Shown: positions 63,812 to 64,000 of the stretch, one piece after another
Layout: each line of letters starts with the position of its first letter
How positions within the stretch are numbered: the stretch's first letter is position 1
Assembly (NCBI RefSeq): GCF_018138715.1
Contig: NZ_JAGSHX010000006.1
Location: 3,720,001-3,784,000 of the forward strand
Direction: 5' to 3'
Length of the DNA stretch: 64,000 bases
Source of the DNA: Streptomyces asiaticus
Lineage (GTDB): Bacteria; Actinomycetota; Actinomycetes; Streptomycetales; Streptomycetaceae
Notes under the pieces: generated by a model
The model's input: the letters and a program-made list of their open reading frames with translations, nothing else
Told to the model about the DNA's origin: nothing
Database searches by the model: none
Translations under genes and position numbers: made by a program

Positions 63812-64000
63812 ATGAACATGCAATCGGATTTTCCGGCGGCGCCACCACCCGGCTGCCCCGCCCATGGCAGTGGCAAGCGGGTGCCGCTGTACGGGACGGA
63901 GTTCGCCGCCGATCCGGGTGCCTACTACACCTATATGCGCTCGTACGGCCCGGCCGCGCCGGTGGAGCTCTCCCCGGGCGTCGAGGCCACGCTGGTCACG
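63812..64000 (+). CDS. Cytochrome P450, N-terminal part cut by window edge
   Basis: An ATG at 63812 begins a frame open to the end of the window (63 residues). It shows CPAHGSGKRVPLYG, then FAADPGAYYTYMRSYGPAAPVELSPGV, the proline-rich N-terminus and helix A of a P450. It starts nine bases after cvnD, so it belongs to the operon. Conservons followed by P450 genes are known in S. coelicolor (rar locus). The catalytic part is outside the window. Confidence 0.82.
   Translation, partial: MNMQSDFPAAPPPGCPAHGSGKRVPLYGTEFAADPGAYYTYMRSYGPAAPVELSPGVEATLVT

Overview
The window is high-GC actinobacterial DNA and almost certainly comes from a Streptomyces chromosome. The evidence is the codon usage, the many GTG starts and 4-base stop/start overlaps, the bldA-type tRNA-Leu(UAA), a conservon operon, paired Rpf-LysM cell-wall hydrolases and a rar-type cytochrome P450. 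From memory, and not checked, the gene order resembles the conserved core of S. coelicolor around SCO3058-SCO3100, with several accessory insertions.

Layout. 1-7.2 kb: partial membrane dipeptidase, purE-purK, a GtrA-like membrane protein, a two-component pair and a POT peptide transporter. 7.2-11.5 kb: a four-gene leftward operon of secreted and membrane-anchored proteins. It has LAxTG/LPxTG-like C-termini, a shared Cys-containing domain present three times, and a protein whose layout recalls the WxL-interacting proteins of Firmicutes; one gene carries a TTA codon. 11.7-14.0 kb: anti-sigma kinase, anti-anti-sigma STAS protein and a SigB/SigF-type sigma factor. 14.1-19.8 kb: histidine catabolism (hutI, hutF, an M20 amidohydrolase, hutU) in one coupled leftward operon. 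20-22.5 kb: an MDR oxidoreductase and a fold-III PLP decarboxylase. 23.8-31.5 kb: a divergent locus with an RpiR-type regulator, an ammonia-lyase homologue that lacks the MIO-forming Ala-Ser-Gly triad, a four-part betaine-type ABC importer and an NCS1 permease. I read it as a candidate pathway for uptake and breakdown of a histidine-related betaine. 31.5-36 kb: an AraC/GlxA-type regulator, an oxidoreductase cassette and a broken TPR gene. 36-46 kb: acyl-CoA synthetase, cystathionine beta-synthase, SGNH hydrolase, thiolase, small conserved proteins and a Bax-inhibitor-1 protein. 46.0 kb: bldA. 46.5-60.7 kb: MacB/FtsX-type ABC exporter, cyclopropane-synthase-like methyltransferase, ndh with a Rex-like operator, ppx/gppA, DUF501, DivIC/FtsB, enolase, rpfA under a ydaO (c-di-AMP) riboswitch, rpfB and a P450. 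61.3-64 kb: conservon cvnABCD followed by the start of a second P450.

How the parts connect. bldA is the only tRNA expected to read UUA, and two genes in the same window have in-frame TTA codons: the distal surface-protein gene at 7.2-8.6 kb and cvnC at 62.9 kb. Both are therefore predicted to need bldA. Two noncoding regions (about 22.6-23.1 kb and 40.97-41.35 kb) hold copies of a long imperfect palindrome in opposite orientation. They share an exact 20-base core and similar outer arms, and look like a dispersed element. No phage, plasmid, transposase or CRISPR array was seen.
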